From Alphaproteobacteria bacterium (GTDB taxonomy: Bacteria > Pseudomonadota > Alphaproteobacteria > UBA2966), in contig JAGWAU010000006.1 of assembly GCA_021296255.1 (NCBI GenBank), forward strand, positions 1-46,725: DNA of 46,725 nucleotides, read 5' to 3'. The translations under genes and the position numbers were made by a program. How positions within the stretch are numbered: position 1 is the first letter of the stretch; every line of letters begins with the position of its first letter. The notes beneath the pieces were generated by a model. The model was given only the letters and a program-made list of their open reading frames with translations. It was not told the DNA's origin and made no database searches. Shown piece after piece: positions 23,585 through 31,964 of the stretch.

Positions 23585-24019
23585 GTGGACTGGTTCATCG
23601 CGGAATGGGAACCGTGGTACGGACCCGACGGGGCGGGTGACGCGGCGGCCGATCTCGCGGCCTGCCGCGGCCACGATGATTTGCCCGTCTGTTTGGTCGC
23701 CGTGGATGGGCAGGGCGACGTTCTCGGCACTGCCGCGCTGAAGGACGAGTCCGTGGGGAGCGAACGGGCGGACGGCCCATGGCTCGCCGCCCTGCTGGTG
23801 GGTGAAGCGTTCCGGGGCAAGGGCGTTGGAACCGTGCTCGTCGCGGCGATCGAGGACGAGGCCCGGCGGCTGGGGTTTGACGAGATCTTCTGCTCGGCGG
23901 ACGCCAGCGCGCCGATCCTGGAGCGCAGGGGTTGGGAGGCGTTTGCGGCGACTGAATCGCTGAGGGGGACGATCTCGATCTACCGGTTGAGTGGATTGCT
24001 GGAGCAGAGCTGCACTTAG
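23585..24019 (+). CDS. GNAT family N-acetyltransferase, 5' end disrupted
   Basis: 144 residues from the first in-frame conventional start (GTG 23585). The acetyl-CoA loop is LLVGEAFRGKGVGT (Q/RxxGxG/A type), followed by the EDEARRLGF helix and ERRGWEAF near the end. Open frame and family similarity continue upstream to about 23540 (RIVHLTDVPAA), but no ATG, GTG or TTG exists there; the natural start is most likely GTG 23523, overlapping the SDR stop, cut off by the CGTAT duplication. As it stands the protein may be made short from 23585 or not at all. It would acetylate an amine; the substrate is unknown. Confidence 0.75.
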   Translation: MDWFIAEWEPWYGPDGAGDAAADLAACRGHDDLPVCLVAVDGQGDVLGTAALKDESVGSERADGPWLAALLVGEAFRGKGVGTVLVAAIEDEARRLGFDEIFCSADASAPILERRGWEAFAATESLRGTISIYRLSGLLEQSCT

Positions 24020-24035
24020 GTCTTGGAAAGCCGCA

Positions 24036-24059
24036 GGCGGAGGCGGCTATGCCTCCGCC
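24036..24059. terminator. Hairpin at the end of the convergent GNAT and gamma-lyase genes
   Basis: A perfect 9-bp stem (GGCGGAGGC at 24036-24044 with GCCTCCGCC at 24051-24059) spans the stop codon of the minus-strand lyase gene. No good T-run follows on either strand, so termination is possible but weakly supported. Confidence 0.4.
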
Positions 24060-25195
24060 TTGTCGAGTGCCTGGGACAGGTCGGCGATGATGTCGTCCGC
24101 ATCCTCGATGCCTACGGAAATGCGGACGAGCCCGTCGGTCAGGCCACGGGCGTGGCGTTCCTCCACCGGCACGTCGACGTGCGTCATGGTCGCGGGATGG
24201 GTGATCATGGTCTCCACGGCGCCCAGGCTTTCCGCAAGGCCGCAGAGCTCCACCGAGTTCATCAGGGTCTTGCCGGCGGCAATGCCCCCCGTCAGCTCGA
24301 AGGAGATCATGCCGGAGAATCCGGACATTTGGGCCTTGGCGATGCCATGCTGGGGATGGGATGCGAGTCCGGGGTAGGCGACCCGCGCCACCTTGTCATG
24401 CGCTTCGAGGAATTCGGCAACCCCCTGGGCATTCGTCGCGTGGCGCTCCATGCGCAGGTGCAGGGTCTTGACCCCGAGCAGCGTCAGCCAGCAGTCGAAG
24501 GGACTCGACACGGCGCCCACGCTCTTCTGCAGGAACTTGAGCTGGTCACGAATGTCTTCGCGGTTGGTGACGACGATCCCGCCGATGATCTGGTTATGCC
24601 CGCTCAGGTATTTCGTCGTCGAATGCATGACGATATCGGCGCCGTACTCCAACGGCCGCAGGAAGATCGGCGTCGCGAACGTCGAATCGACGGCGTAGAT
24701 CAGGTCGTGCTCCCTGGCGATCTCCGCCATGGCTGCGAGGTCGGTGACCTTCAGCAAGGGGTTCGTCGGTGTCTCGATCCACAGCATCCTGGTCTCGGGC
24801 CGTACCGCCTGGCGCACCGTCTCCGGCTGCGACGAATCGACGTACGTGACCCCGATGCCGTGGCGGGACAACACCTGATTGAACAGGCGCGTCACGCCGC
24901 CGTAGACGTCGTCCGTGCAGACCACGTGATCGCCCGAATCGAGCGTCTTCAGACAGCTATCCACCGCCGACATGCCGCTTGCGAAGCTGATGCCGTGGGC
25001 GCCGCCCTCGATCGCCGCGAGATTGTCTTCGAGGACCTGGCGCGTCGGGTTCGACGACCGCGTGTAATCGAAGCCCTTGTCCCGGCCTACCTCGTCGAGG
25101 ACGTAAGTCGCGGTCTCGTAGATCGGCGGGATGATCGAGCCGGTCGTGGGATCGGGCGCGATGCCGGCGTGGACGATCGTGGTGTCGCGTTTCAA
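24047..25195 (-). CDS. Cystathionine gamma-lyase / gamma-synthase family PLP enzyme
   Basis: A 382-residue Cys/Met-metabolism PLP enzyme. Landmarks: YTRSSNPTR for phosphate contact, FASGMSA, ETPTNP, Asp170 for the PLP nitrogen, and Schiff-base Lys195 in HSTTKYLSGH. A TTG start at 25195 is chosen: GGAGG lies seven bases upstream and the family N-terminus (KRDTTIVHAG) begins immediately; the 13 upstream in-frame residues lack similarity. It follows the cystathionine beta-synthase gene by 35 bases, so it most likely splits cystathionine into cysteine, 2-oxobutyrate and ammonia as the second step of reverse transsulfuration. Gamma-synthase activity cannot be excluded by sequence alone. Confidence 0.92.
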   Translation of the reverse strand: MKRDTTIVHAGIAPDPTTGSIIPPIYETATYVLDEVGRDKGFDYTRSSNPTRQVLEDNLAAIEGGAHGISFASGMSAVDSCLKTLDSGDHVVCTDDVYGGVTRLFNQVLSRHGIGVTYVDSSQPETVRQAVRPETRMLWIETPTNPLLKVTDLAAMAEIAREHDLIYAVDSTFATPIFLRPLEYGADIVMHSTTKYLSGHNQIIGGIVVTNREDIRDQLKFLQKSVGAVSSPFDCWLTLLGVKTLHLRMERHATNAQGVAEFLEAHDKVARVAYPGLASHPQHGIAKAQMSGFSGMISFELTGGIAAGKTLMNSVELCGLAESLGAVETMITHPATMTHVDVPVEERHARGLTDGLVRISVGIEDADDIIADLSQALDKAEA

Positions 25196-25230
25196 CGGAT
25201 GTCCTCCTGAAAGCTGGTCCGACCTTCGCC

Positions 25231-26604
25231 TCACTTCAGCGATTTGCGGCGGTGGTAGTTGAGATAGTCCGAGATCGTGATGAGGCCATGGAACTGGCCG
25301 TCGCCGACCACCAGGACGACGTGGCCGGCCCGGAAAATATGCATCAATTCGTCGACCGCCGTGTCGGGCGTCACCAGCTCCAACCGGTCGGTCATGTACT
25401 TGGAGCAGGGCTCTGTGAACCGGTCTTCATGGTTGTGGACGGCGACCAGCAAGTCCGATTCGTCGATGATCCCGACGATCCGGTCTCCGTCGAGGACGGG
25501 CAGCTGCGACACGTCATACATGCGCATGCGGCCGTAGGCGTTCAGCAGCGTGTCTTCGGGCGTCACCGAGATCACGCCGCCTTCTTCGGCCCGGCGGGTG
25601 ATGAGGTCGCGAAGGTCTCCAAAGGTCTCGCGCTCCAGGAACCCCTGGTCGAGCATCCAGTAATCGTTGAACATCTTCGAGAGGTACTTGTTCCCGGAGT
25701 CGCAGATGAACGTCACGACGCGCTTGGGCTCGGTCTGCCTGCGGCAGTAATCGAGGGCGGCCTTGACCAGGCAACCCGACGAGGAGCCCGCGAAGATCCC
25801 TTCCTTCAGCAGGAGTTCACGCGCCGTGTTGAGGCTGTCGTTGTCGGACACGACGATGGCTTCCGCGGCGACGTCGAGCTCGGCGTTGCTGGGCACGAAA
25901 TCCTCGCCCATGCCTTCGACCAGCCAGGAGCCCGGGTCGCTCCGAATCTCGCCGGTCCGCACGACATCCGCCAGAATCGACCCCTCGGGATCGGCGAGGA
26001 CCATGTCGATATCCGGATTGACGCTCCGCAGGAACCGCCCGACCCCCGTCAGCGTGCCCCCCGAACCCACGCCGCAGACCACGGCGTCGACGTCGTGATC
26101 CATCTGGTCCCAAATCTCGGGACCCGTGCCCTCGCGGTGCGCCTTGGGGTTGGCGGCATTCTCGAACTGGTTGATCCACAACGACCCGGGGATCTCCTTC
26201 TCCAGGCGCTCCGCGACGTCCTGGTAGTAGTCGGGATGGCCGCGGCCGACGTCGGAACGCGTGGTGATGACCCGCGCTCCCATGGCGCGGAGATGGAAGA
26301 TCTTCTCCTGGCTCATCTTGTCGGGGAGAATCAGGACCAGCTGGTACCCCTTGAGGGCCGCCACCAGGGCGAGTCCTAGACCGGTGTTGCCCGCCGTCGC
26401 CTCGATCAACGTATCGCCGGGCTTGATACGGCCGGATTTCTCGGCCTCGTCGATCATGGACAACCCGATCCGGTCCTTGATCGAACCACCCGGATTGTGG
26501 GACTCCATTTTAGCGAACAGCCGGCACGGACCGGTGTCAAAATTCTGCAACTCGACGATCGGGGTATTGCCGATCAATTCGAGGACGTTCCGATGGGTGG
26601 GCAT
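25231..26604 (-). CDS. Cystathionine beta-synthase
   Basis: A 457-residue PLP enzyme that condenses serine and homocysteine to cystathionine. The fold-type II domain (1 to about 330) has Lys43 in NPGGSIKDR, EATAGNTGLGLA and CGVGSGGTLTGVG binding the phosphate. Two CBS modules (about 335-457) follow, as in the eukaryotic-type enzyme, but no N-terminal haem region is present. O-acetylserine sulfhydrylases are shorter and lack the CBS modules, which favours this call. The ATG at 26604 starts the conserved NVLELIGNTPIVEL segment. It leads an operon with the gamma-lyase gene, giving a complete homocysteine-to-cysteine route. Confidence 0.92.
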   Translation of the reverse strand: MPTHRNVLELIGNTPIVELQNFDTGPCRLFAKMESHNPGGSIKDRIGLSMIDEAEKSGRIKPGDTLIEATAGNTGLGLALVAALKGYQLVLILPDKMSQEKIFHLRAMGARVITTRSDVGRGHPDYYQDVAERLEKEIPGSLWINQFENAANPKAHREGTGPEIWDQMDHDVDAVVCGVGSGGTLTGVGRFLRSVNPDIDMVLADPEGSILADVVRTGEIRSDPGSWLVEGMGEDFVPSNAELDVAAEAIVVSDNDSLNTARELLLKEGIFAGSSSGCLVKAALDYCRRQTEPKRVVTFICDSGNKYLSKMFNDYWMLDQGFLERETFGDLRDLITRRAEEGGVISVTPEDTLLNAYGRMRMYDVSQLPVLDGDRIVGIIDESDLLVAVHNHEDRFTEPCSKYMTDRLELVTPDTAVDELMHIFRAGHVVLVVGDGQFHGLITISDYLNYHRRKSLK

Positions 26605-26837
26605 GAGAGGGATTCCGGTCGGTACAAGCTCTGAACCAAGGTCTGCGCAGCATGCCAACGGCGCCGGGGTGCTGCAAGCGCAGCCGGGAAGCCGCGGAGT
26701 AGGGCGGTTTCGTCGACACCCGTCCGGTCTTCTGGGCAAAGCGTGGAGCGTGCGTTACGGTTTCGCTTGCACGGAGAGGGCGCGAACGAAGATGATGAGC
26801 GTGCATTCCCGGGCGGCAGGCGGCACGACGTGGCAGC

Positions 26838-27695
26838 ATGACGGATTATGAACGAATCACCGTAACGCCGATCTCCGGCGCCCTCGGCGCCGAAGTCGGA
26901 GGCATCGACCTGAGAGAGCCTTCCGACGACGCCACCCAAGCGGAAGTCGACCGCGCCTTCCTGAAGCACCATGTGCTGTTCTTCCGGGACCAACAGCTCG
27001 AGCCGGAACGGCTGCTGGCGTTCGGCAGCCGATTCGGGGAGCTGAACGTCCTTCAGCCGCTGGTCGGCCCGGACGGCCTGCCCGAGATCATGCGGGTCAC
27101 CAAGGAGCCCGACGACGATTACGCCGTCGGCCATGTCTGGCATTCGGATGCGCCCTACGCGGAGACGCCGCCCAAGGCCTCGGCCCTATATGCCGTCGAA
27201 GTTCCGGAGAGGGGCGGCGACACCCTGTTCGCCAACATGTGCGCCGCCTATGACGCGCTGTCCGAACCGATGCGGGAGAGGCTGGCCAAGCTCACGGCGG
27301 TCAACGGCGGGCCCTACATCTACTCGGAGCGGGGCGGCGGCTCGCAATTCAGCGCCCGTGACGATGCTCGCACGGAAGGCGATCCCGTCTTCAGTACCGC
27401 CGTGCAGCCGGTCATCCGCACCCATCCGGAGACGGGACGCCGGGTCCTCTACGTCAACCCGGCGCACACGGAGTACATCGAAGGCATGTCGCAGGGGGAG
27501 AGCGCGGCGCTGCTCGCCTTCCTTTACCGGCACGGGTCGCGTCCCGAGTTCATTTGCCGGTTCCATTGGCGGCCGGGATCGCTGGCGCTCTGGGACAACC
27601 GTTGCACGTGGCATTACGCGGCCAACGACTATCCGGGGCAACGGCGCGAGATGCTGCGGCTCACGATCAAGGGGGACCGGGCCTTTTACGCATAA
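26838..27695 (+). CDS. TauD/TfdA family Fe(II)/2-oxoglutarate dioxygenase
   Basis: A 285-residue dioxygenase. Iron ligands are His102 and Asp104 (WHSD) and a distal His in CTWHYAANDY; Arg in QRREMLRLT would anchor 2-oxoglutarate. Typical family segments GAEVGGIDL (N-terminus), FFRDQ and RGGDTLFANM are present. Members release sulfite from taurine or alkylsulfates, or hydroxylate aryloxyacetates and other acids; sequence alone does not fix the substrate. It is followed after 32 bases by a RidA gene on the same strand. Proximity to transsulfuration genes is compatible with organosulfur use, but this is inference. Confidence 0.93.
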   Translation: MTDYERITVTPISGALGAEVGGIDLREPSDDATQAEVDRAFLKHHVLFFRDQQLEPERLLAFGSRFGELNVLQPLVGPDGLPEIMRVTKEPDDDYAVGHVWHSDAPYAETPPKASALYAVEVPERGGDTLFANMCAAYDALSEPMRERLAKLTAVNGGPYIYSERGGGSQFSARDDARTEGDPVFSTAVQPVIRTHPETGRRVLYVNPAHTEYIEGMSQGESAALLAFLYRHGSRPEFICRFHWRPGSLALWDNRCTWHYAANDYPGQRREMLRLTIKGDRAFYA

Positions 27696-27727
27696 GCCGG
27701 AAATCATCGGAACCAGGGGAGAACACG

Positions 27728-28081
27728 ATGACCATCACGCGGATCGAGACGTCCGAAAGGCTGTCCCAGGCGGTGGTGCACAACGGTATCGCCTATATCG
27801 CCGGTCAAGTGGCGCGGGACAAACCGGGGGCTTCGGTTGCCGAACAGACCCGGAACATCCTTGACCGTACCGACGCCCTGCTGGAGAAGGCGGGGACGGA
27901 CAAGTCGAAACTGCTTACGGCCCAGGTCTGGATTTCCGATATCCGTTATTTCGATGAAATGAACACGGTGTGGAATGCCTGGCTGCCGCCTGGCGAAGCG
28001 CCCACGAGAGCCTGCGTGGAATCGCTTCTCGCCGCTCCCCACTACTTCGTGGAGATCGCCTGTACCGCGGCCGTCGAGTAG
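27728..28081 (+). CDS. RidA/YjgF family protein (enamine/imine deaminase type)
   Basis: A 117-residue chorismate-mutase-like trimer-forming protein. The key arginine (Arg94 in APTRACVE) and Glu109 (FVEIACTA) that bind the carboxylate of 2-aminoacrylate-like substrates are present, with GQVARD early in the chain. RidA proteins hydrolyse reactive enamines and imines released by PLP enzymes, which fits a position near cystathionine enzymes. The start carries RBS-like GGGGAGAA. Likely cotranscribed with the TauD-type dioxygenase. Confidence 0.92.
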   Translation: MTITRIETSERLSQAVVHNGIAYIAGQVARDKPGASVAEQTRNILDRTDALLEKAGTDKSKLLTAQVWISDIRYFDEMNTVWNAWLPPGEAPTRACVESLLAAPHYFVEIACTAAVE

Positions 28082-28097
28082 GGGTGCTTCCGAATAG

Positions 28098-29063
28098 TCA
28101 GCCGGCTTCGGCCTGAGGCTCCGCCGCCCAGGTGGCGCCCGTCCGTGTGCGGAGGTTGCGCAGCACCTCGGCATGGACGGCCAGGTAGCCGGACGCAACG
28201 GGGAACAGCGCGCCGGCGACCACCTTGTGAAGCTCCGGCAGGACGTGAAACGGCACCGCCGGGCAGAGGTGGTGCTCGGAGTGGTACGACATGTTCCAGA
28301 ACAGGGCGTGCAGCCAGCCGGGGGCTCGGGTCGTGCGCGTGTTGACGGTGAGATCGGCGCTTTCCTCGCACTCGGCATGCTCGGCGATCCGCAGCCAGCG
28401 CATGTACGGCTCTCCCATCAGGCGCGGCAGGATCCACAGCCACAGGGGCATCCAAGACTCCAGCACCACCGCGATCACGGCGACCGATCCGTAGACCGCC
28501 CAGATGATCCGGCCTTCGCGTTTGATCTTGGGGATCACGCTCTCGGGGATGAAATGCCGGTGCTTCTCGGCGATCTTTCCGAAGGGCAGAGTGAAGAACC
28601 ATTGCACGCCCCGAATCCAGAACGGAATGGCCGATACATAGTAGAGGTAGTCCCATACCGTCGAGTTTCGGGGCAGGACCATGTCGGGATCGCTGCCCCG
28701 GATCTGGGTATAGCGGTGATGCGCCAAGTGCGAGTGGCGGAACATGTGCGGCGGCACGTTGTAGATCAGGCAAACCAGCCAATAGACGCCTTCATTCAGC
28801 CGACGCGTCCTGAACGGTGTGGCGTGGGAACATTCATGCACGGGCGCGAACAGGAGCGCCATGACGATGCCGTGCAGGATCATGGCGGGCAGCATCCACC
28901 AAGTGCCGATGCCGAGAACCACCAGCGCGCCGGTGGCGAACAAGACGAGGAAATGCCGCGCCAGGAAGAAGAGTCCTTTGGCGTCGCTCCGGCGATCCGT
29001 GTACCGCTTCAGGGTCTTGCGGTCGATGACGGCTTCGCGACCGTAGGCGAACTCCGAGAGCAT
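28098..29063 (-). CDS. Membrane fatty acid desaturase family protein (copy 2)
   Basis: A 321-residue membrane di-iron protein homologous to copy 1 (13045-14022). Histidine boxes are HECSH, HLAHH and HSEHH (in NMSYHSEHH), with two hydrophobic hairpins. The start at 29063 opens with MLSEFAYGREAVIDRKTLK, parallel to the AFGKDEVISRKELK start of copy 1; the longer in-frame reading to 29234 crosses the promoter and operator. It is divergently transcribed from a LacI-type regulator, and a matching operator lies just downstream of its promoter, so it is very probably the regulated target. The substrate (acyl lipid or other hydrophobic compound) is unknown. Confidence 0.92.
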   Translation of the reverse strand: MLSEFAYGREAVIDRKTLKRYTDRRSDAKGLFFLARHFLVLFATGALVVLGIGTWWMLPAMILHGIVMALLFAPVHECSHATPFRTRRLNEGVYWLVCLIYNVPPHMFRHSHLAHHRYTQIRGSDPDMVLPRNSTVWDYLYYVSAIPFWIRGVQWFFTLPFGKIAEKHRHFIPESVIPKIKREGRIIWAVYGSVAVIAVVLESWMPLWLWILPRLMGEPYMRWLRIAEHAECEESADLTVNTRTTRAPGWLHALFWNMSYHSEHHLCPAVPFHVLPELHKVVAGALFPVASGYLAVHAEVLRNLRTRTGATWAAEPQAEAG

Positions 29064-29101
29064 GGTCGATGAAGCCCTTTCAAGTATATGCGTGCCATCA
29101 T

Positions 29102-29153
29102 TGTAAACGCTTACACCAAGCCCGACTGTAATGGCTAACGTATTCACCGTCAA
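29102..29153 (-). promoter_or_regulatory. Desaturase promoter with LacI-family operator
   Basis: On the minus strand TTGACG (29148-29153) and TACAGT (29125-29130) are separated by 17 bases. About ten bases further down lies TGTAAACGCTTACA (29102-29115), a near-perfect 14-bp palindrome with the central CG typical of LacI/GalR operators (TGTAANCGNTTACA). It would cover roughly +3 to +16 of the transcript, a position that blocks initiation or early elongation. The divergent lacI-type gene is 57 bases away and is the natural candidate to bind it. Confidence 0.75.
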
Positions 29154-29171
29154 CGACGCTACACTCGAACG

Positions 29172-30266
29172 ATGACCGATCGGGATTCTGCGCACGGCGA
29201 AGACGGTGCACAAGGGGGGCGCCACCCGGGCCATCGCCGGCCAACGCTGGCGGATGTCGCGGAAGTGGCCGGCGTCTCCACGGCGACCGTATCGCGCTTC
29301 TTCACTTCACCCGAGGCGGTCAGTCCGGCGCTGCGCGGGCGGGTCGGTTCGGCCGTCAAGGAACTCGAATATGTGCCGGACGCCTCCGCCCGGGCATTGG
29401 TGACGGGAAGGACCAATACCTTGGGGTTCGTCGTGCCGACCCTCGACGTCGCGCCCTTCGCGGCGGGCGTACAGGCGTTCCAGTCCCGTCTCGCGGCGGC
29501 GGACTACACGTCCTTGATGGCCTATTCGAACTACGATCTCGCAGAGGAGGCCCGGCAGGTCAGGGCGCTCATCGCCCGCGGCGTGGACGGTGTCGTCATG
29601 GTGGGAATCGAGCACGCGCCGGGGCTCACCGAATTCCTCGTCGAGCGAAACGTCCCGTTCGTCAATACCTGGGTTTTCGAACCCGCTGCGGAGCATCCCT
29701 GCATCGGGTTCGACAATAGCGAGGCCATGCGGAAGATGGCGCGTTACGTCCTCGACATGGGACATCGGGACATCGCCATCATCGTCGGCGGGCTCGACGA
29801 CGAGAACGATCGCGCGCGGGGACGAATCGAAGGGCTGCGCCGCGCCATGGCGGAACGGGGACTGGCTTTGCCGCCGGAGCGAGTCGTGGAGCGCAGATAT
29901 GGCGTGACGGACGGGCGGGACGCGTTCCGCCAGCTCATGGCCGTGACCTCTCCGCCGACCGCCATCCTGTGCACGAGCGACGTCTATGCGATCGGCGCCC
30001 TGCTGGAATGCCATAGGATGGGAATCGGTGTCCCTGAAGAGATTTCCATCACCGGTTTCGACGATCTGGAGATTTCCCGCCACATGAATCCGCCGCTGAC
30101 GGCGGTGAACGTCCCGGCGGCGGAGATGGGCCGCCTGGCCGCGGAATACCTCCTTGCGCGCATAGCGGATCAACCAGCGGCGCATCTCACCGAGCTCGAC
30201 AGCGTGCTCAGCATCCGCGGCACCGTCGCGCCGCCGCCGGTGCGTACCGGGGGTCCGCTGCCGTGA
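29172..30266 (+). CDS. LacI family transcriptional regulator
   Basis: A 364-residue repressor-type protein. Residues 23-45 are the helix-turn-helix (TLADVAEVAGVSTATVSRFF), followed by the hinge helix near residue 75 and a periplasmic-binding-protein-like effector domain (LGFVVPTLD at about 83, ILCTSDVYAIGALLE late, ISITGFDD near 290). An unusually long hydrophilic leader of about 22 residues precedes the DNA-binding domain. It probably binds the palindrome in the divergent promoter and controls the desaturase gene, and perhaps itself. The effector is likely a small molecule; sugar binding is typical of the family but not shown here. Confidence 0.93.
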   Translation: MTDRDSAHGEDGAQGGRHPGHRRPTLADVAEVAGVSTATVSRFFTSPEAVSPALRGRVGSAVKELEYVPDASARALVTGRTNTLGFVVPTLDVAPFAAGVQAFQSRLAAADYTSLMAYSNYDLAEEARQVRALIARGVDGVVMVGIEHAPGLTEFLVERNVPFVNTWVFEPAAEHPCIGFDNSEAMRKMARYVLDMGHRDIAIIVGGLDDENDRARGRIEGLRRAMAERGLALPPERVVERRYGVTDGRDAFRQLMAVTSPPTAILCTSDVYAIGALLECHRMGIGVPEEISITGFDDLEISRHMNPPLTAVNVPAAEMGRLAAEYLLARIADQPAAHLTELDSVLSIRGTVAPPPVRTGGPLP

Positions 30267-30282
30267 ACGACGAGGAATGCCG

Positions 30283-30338
30283 GAGCGGTTTCGGCCAAAC
30301 CGGAATCGCTCTAGCATCCTCCTCCCGTGGAGGAGGAT
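30283..30338 (+). promoter_or_regulatory. Ribosome-binding-site hairpin ahead of the AtzG-like/amidase operon
   Basis: ATCCTCCTCC (30316-30325) and GGAGGAGGAT (30329-30338) form a perfect 10-bp stem with a 3-nt loop. The right arm is the Shine-Dalgarno sequence for the ATG at 30343, so translation would be blocked unless the stem opens. A second imperfect hairpin just upstream (GAGCGGTTTCGG near 30283 with CCGGAATCGCTC ending 30312) belongs to a palindrome type common in alphaproteobacteria. Confidence 0.6.
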
Positions 30339-30342
30339 AGAT

Positions 30343-30552
30343 ATGGCCGACGAAACGAAGCGGCTTCAGGCTGCGCGTGCCCGGATCGTCGAGGAATACG
30401 GAATCGAGCTCGACGATGCGCACCTGAAGGGCTTGGTCGCCGAAACCGACCGCATCCTCGAGGTCGCGCGCGAGATGTCGCCGGAGCTTTCCTTCGACGG
30501 CGAACCCGCGGATTTCCCGGCGAGTCTCGTGCGCTTGAGGGATTCGTCATGA
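30343..30552 (+). CDS. Small AtzG/GatC-like amidase partner protein
   Basis: A 69-residue, mostly helical acidic protein whose stop overlaps the amidase start (ATGA), indicating translational coupling. Its layout resembles AtzG and GatC, small subunits that wrap around amidase-signature enzymes: an N-terminal helix (DETKRLQAARARIVEEYG), a middle helix (LVAETDRILEVAREM), and an extended end (DGEPADFPASLV). Similarity is structural and contextual rather than strong in sequence. It is probably needed for stability or activity of the amidase. Its ribosome-binding site lies in a perfect hairpin. Confidence 0.6.
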   Translation: MADETKRLQAARARIVEEYGIELDDAHLKGLVAETDRILEVAREMSPELSFDGEPADFPASLVRLRDSS

Positions 30553-31964
30553 CCGACGTTACGCATCTGAGCCTGACGGAGGTCGCGTCCGCGATCCGGG
30601 ACAAACGCGTGTCCTCCGTCGAGGTCACCGAAGCCTGCCTCGCGCGAATCGAGCGGCATCAACCGGCGCTCAACTGCTTCATATCCGTCGAAGCCGGCGA
30701 CGTGCTCGACGCGGCGAAAGCCGCGGATGAAAAACTCGCACGCGACCCCGAGGCCTGCGGCCCGCTGCACGGCGTGCCGCTCGCTCACAAGGACATGTTC
30801 TACCGTGCCGGTAAGATCTGCACGTGCGGGTCGAAGATTCGGCGCGGCTGGCGTCCGGACTACACGGCGACCGTCATCGAACGCCTGGAGGCGGCCGGGG
30901 CGCTGCAGGCCGGCACCCTCAACATGGTGGAGTTCGCCGCCGGATCGACCGGCCATAACGAACACTTCGGCGACTGCTTCAACCCCTGGAACGTCGAGCA
31001 CTCGCCGGGCGCCTCATCGAGCGGGTCCGGGTCCGCCGTCGCCGCGCGTCTGGTCTACGGCGCCATGGGCTCCGACACCGGAGGATCGGTCCGTCTGCCC
31101 GCCATGCAGTGCGGGCTGGCGGGTCTCAAGCCCGGTTACGGCCGCGTCAGCCGCTACGGGGCCATGCCCCGCTCCTACGCCACGGACTCCATGGGTCCGT
31201 TGACCCGGACCGTCCGGGACTGCGCGCGGATGACGAAAGTCATCGCCGGCCGTGACCCGAAGGACGGCTATACCGTGCACGTCGAGGTGCCGGATTACGA
31301 GGCGCGTCTGGAGGACAACGTGCGGGGCATGCGGGTCGGTGTGCCGACGAGTTACTTCTACGACGCCGTCGACGCGGAGATGGAGGCTGCTGTCATGGCG
31401 AGCCTCGACGTCTATCGCGGACTCGGCGTCGAGGTCGCGGAGGTCGACATCCCCGATCTCGAGCAGATCTACGAGCTGGCCCAGGTAGGCCTCAAGGCCG
31501 AGGCGTCGGCCATTCACGAGGAGTGGCTGCGCACCCGTCCCCAGGATTATTCGGACGGAATCCGGGGAGAGCTCGAGAGCGGGCTGCTGATCCCGGCCGT
31601 CCGCTATCTCGAAGCTCAGCGCATGCGCGAACCCAAGATGGTGGAGTTCGTCGAGCGGGTTTTCGGGAAAGTCGATGTTCTCCACGCGCCGGTCAGCGAG
31701 GACGCGGCGCCCGAGATGGCCGATGTCAGTCCCGGTAACGCGGAGCGGGCGGCGGAGTTGATGCACCGCGTAGCCCGACTGACCCGCCCGGTGGGATATC
31801 TGGGGTTGCCGGCGCTGGCGGTCCCCTGCGGTTTCAACCGGAAGGGTTTGCCGCTCGGCTTCCAGCTCATCGGCCGCCCGTTTTCCGAGGCGCGGCTGTT
31901 CACACTCGGACACGCCTATCAACGGGAAACGGATTGGCACGAAAAGGTCCCGCCGCTCCAATGA
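30549..31964 (+). CDS. Amidase (amidase signature family)
   Basis: A 471-residue cytoplasmic hydrolase of the GatA/AtzE group. The Ser-cisSer-Lys triad is Lys81 (LAHKDMF), Ser157 (PGASSSGSGS) and Ser180 (GSDTGGSVRLPA), with spacing as in GatA. It would hydrolyse a carboxamide to acid and ammonia. The gene is not in a gatCAB context, and pairing with an AtzG-like small protein favours a catabolic amidase such as those acting on small urea-derived or hydroxy amides. The ATG overlaps the preceding stop by four bases. The chromate genes that follow begin after a 146-bp gap. Confidence 0.93.
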   Translation: MTDVTHLSLTEVASAIRDKRVSSVEVTEACLARIERHQPALNCFISVEAGDVLDAAKAADEKLARDPEACGPLHGVPLAHKDMFYRAGKICTCGSKIRRGWRPDYTATVIERLEAAGALQAGTLNMVEFAAGSTGHNEHFGDCFNPWNVEHSPGASSSGSGSAVAARLVYGAMGSDTGGSVRLPAMQCGLAGLKPGYGRVSRYGAMPRSYATDSMGPLTRTVRDCARMTKVIAGRDPKDGYTVHVEVPDYEARLEDNVRGMRVGVPTSYFYDAVDAEMEAAVMASLDVYRGLGVEVAEVDIPDLEQIYELAQVGLKAEASAIHEEWLRTRPQDYSDGIRGELESGLLIPAVRYLEAQRMREPKMVEFVERVFGKVDVLHAPVSEDAAPEMADVSPGNAERAAELMHRVARLTRPVGYLGLPALAVPCGFNRKGLPLGFQLIGRPFSEARLFTLGHAYQRETDWHEKVPPLQ

